This document shows positions 6,086-6,478 of a stretch of 6,478 nt of DNA, piece after piece. Position numbers and translations under genes: made by a program. Under the pieces are notes generated by a model. That model was not told the DNA's origin, did no database searches, and saw nothing but the letters and a program-made list of their open reading frames with translations. Each line of letters opens with the position of its first letter. Within the stretch, counting starts at the first letter, position 1. The stretch comes from an uncultured Veillonella sp. (GTDB lineage: Bacteria > Bacillota > Negativicutes > Veillonellales > Veillonellaceae): NCBI GenBank assembly GCA_900552445.1, contig URZS01000066.1:1-6478 (forward strand). Reading direction: 5' to 3'.

Positions 6086-6131
6086 CATGGAAAGGAGTGG
6101 AGTGATATGTCTATTTATGTAATAGTAAGTA

Positions 6132-6478
6132 TTAAGAAATCATACCTTGTGCTTCTATACGAGAATTTGTCATTACAGGTTTTACAGATTCACGAGGCAT
6201 GGGACGCTTCCGATCAGACATGCGGATAGCTTGGCCTAAATGTTTCAAGAATAAATCTTGTACATAAGGGTTTTCACCAAGACCTTCATTCCAAATATCT
6301 ACATTGTAACCTTCTTCAGCAAGCAATGCATAAATGGAGTCAGAACGCTCACCACCAAGGTAGTCCATTAAATGTGTAGAACCAATAAGAGCCAACGGTA
6401 CTACTAATAAATCTTTATGGCCCATTCGATCCAACAAGGTAAGTGCTTGTTTAAAAGTAGGGAAGCCATTTGTAGTAA
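6132..6478 (-). CDS. CbiK-like chelatase, C-terminal part (gene continues past the window edge)
   Basis: Only the last 114 codons are visible, and the frame is open to the window edge with no real start inside; a TTG at 6437 is internal. The sequence aligns without gaps to the C-terminal lobe of the neighbouring CbiK from PLALIGSTH (PLLLVLGDH in that protein) through SDSI to the shared GLGENPYVQDLFLKHL. The putative catalytic histidine is kept. However, the GDHAxND signature has become GSTHLMDY, and the position matching Glu182 of the neighbour is Asn (NGFP instead of ENAP). About 27 extra, basic and polar residues follow the domain, roughly as many as the unrelated tail of the neighbour. It could be a chelatase with another metal or tetrapyrrole preference, a partner subunit, or an inactive paralogue. 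The family call is firm; the substrate is not. Confidence 0.8.
   Translation of the reverse strand, partial: TTNGFPTFKQALTLLDRMGHKDLLVVPLALIGSTHLMDYLGGERSDSIYALLAEEGYNVDIWNEGLGENPYVQDLFLKHLGQAIRMSDRKRPMPRESVKPVMTNSRIEAQGMIS

Noticed and set aside
6087..6229. Plus-strand short frames after the hairpin (an 11-codon frame at 6087 and a 40-codon frame at 6107) with Shine-Dalgarno-like AGGAGG and GGAGTG
   Set aside because: The first Shine-Dalgarno is simply the terminator arm. The longer frame runs antisense into the chelatase gene, no plus-strand gene follows, and no promoter was evident.
6435..6437. TTG as a start codon for the upstream CbiK-like gene
   Set aside because: The frame stays open to the window edge and the preceding residues still match the family (NGFP region), so the TTG is an internal leucine codon.

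Overview
The window looks like chromosomal DNA from an anaerobic, low-GC member of the Negativicutes, and Veillonella is my best guess. That guess rests on the gene content (an anaerobic-type cobalamin pathway with a CbiK chelatase, plus a superoxide reductase) and on general protein flavour; no database search was possible. Every gene I can support is on the minus strand, so transcription runs from high to low coordinates. No rRNA, tRNA, CRISPR array, insertion sequence or phage gene was seen.

Read in the direction of transcription, the layout is as follows. (1) 6478-6132 is the 3' part of a CbiK-like chelatase that continues beyond the window edge. A 15-bp-stem hairpin (6085-6040) follows it and probably acts as a terminator. 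(2) 5927-5073 is a complete CbiK-type sirohydrochlorin cobaltochelatase. (3) 4987-2326 is a tight cluster of cbiL (C20-methyltransferase), cbiA (a,c-diamide synthase) and cobO (corrinoid adenosyltransferase), with a good promoter candidate just upstream. (4) 2186-1797 is a one-iron (neelaredoxin-type) superoxide reductase with its own promoter and terminator. (5) 1606-52 is a lysC aspartokinase gene followed 7 nt later by a small uncharacterised gene and a strong terminator.

The chelatase, cbiL, cbiA and cobO genes act on one pathway and lie in the order in which their enzymes act: cobalt insertion into sirohydrochlorin, C20 methylation, a,c-amidation, then adenosylation. The intervening ring-contraction and methylation genes are not here. 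The superoxide reductase (oxygen defence) and lysC (entry to lysine, threonine, methionine and diaminopimelate synthesis) are separate transcription units.

Most of the window is ordinary metabolism. The points worth a second look are the second CbiK-like protein, which is altered at metal-site positions; the paired palindromes in the superoxide reductase leader; the long hairpin with a nested palindrome between the two chelatase genes; and the orphan small protein coupled to lysC.
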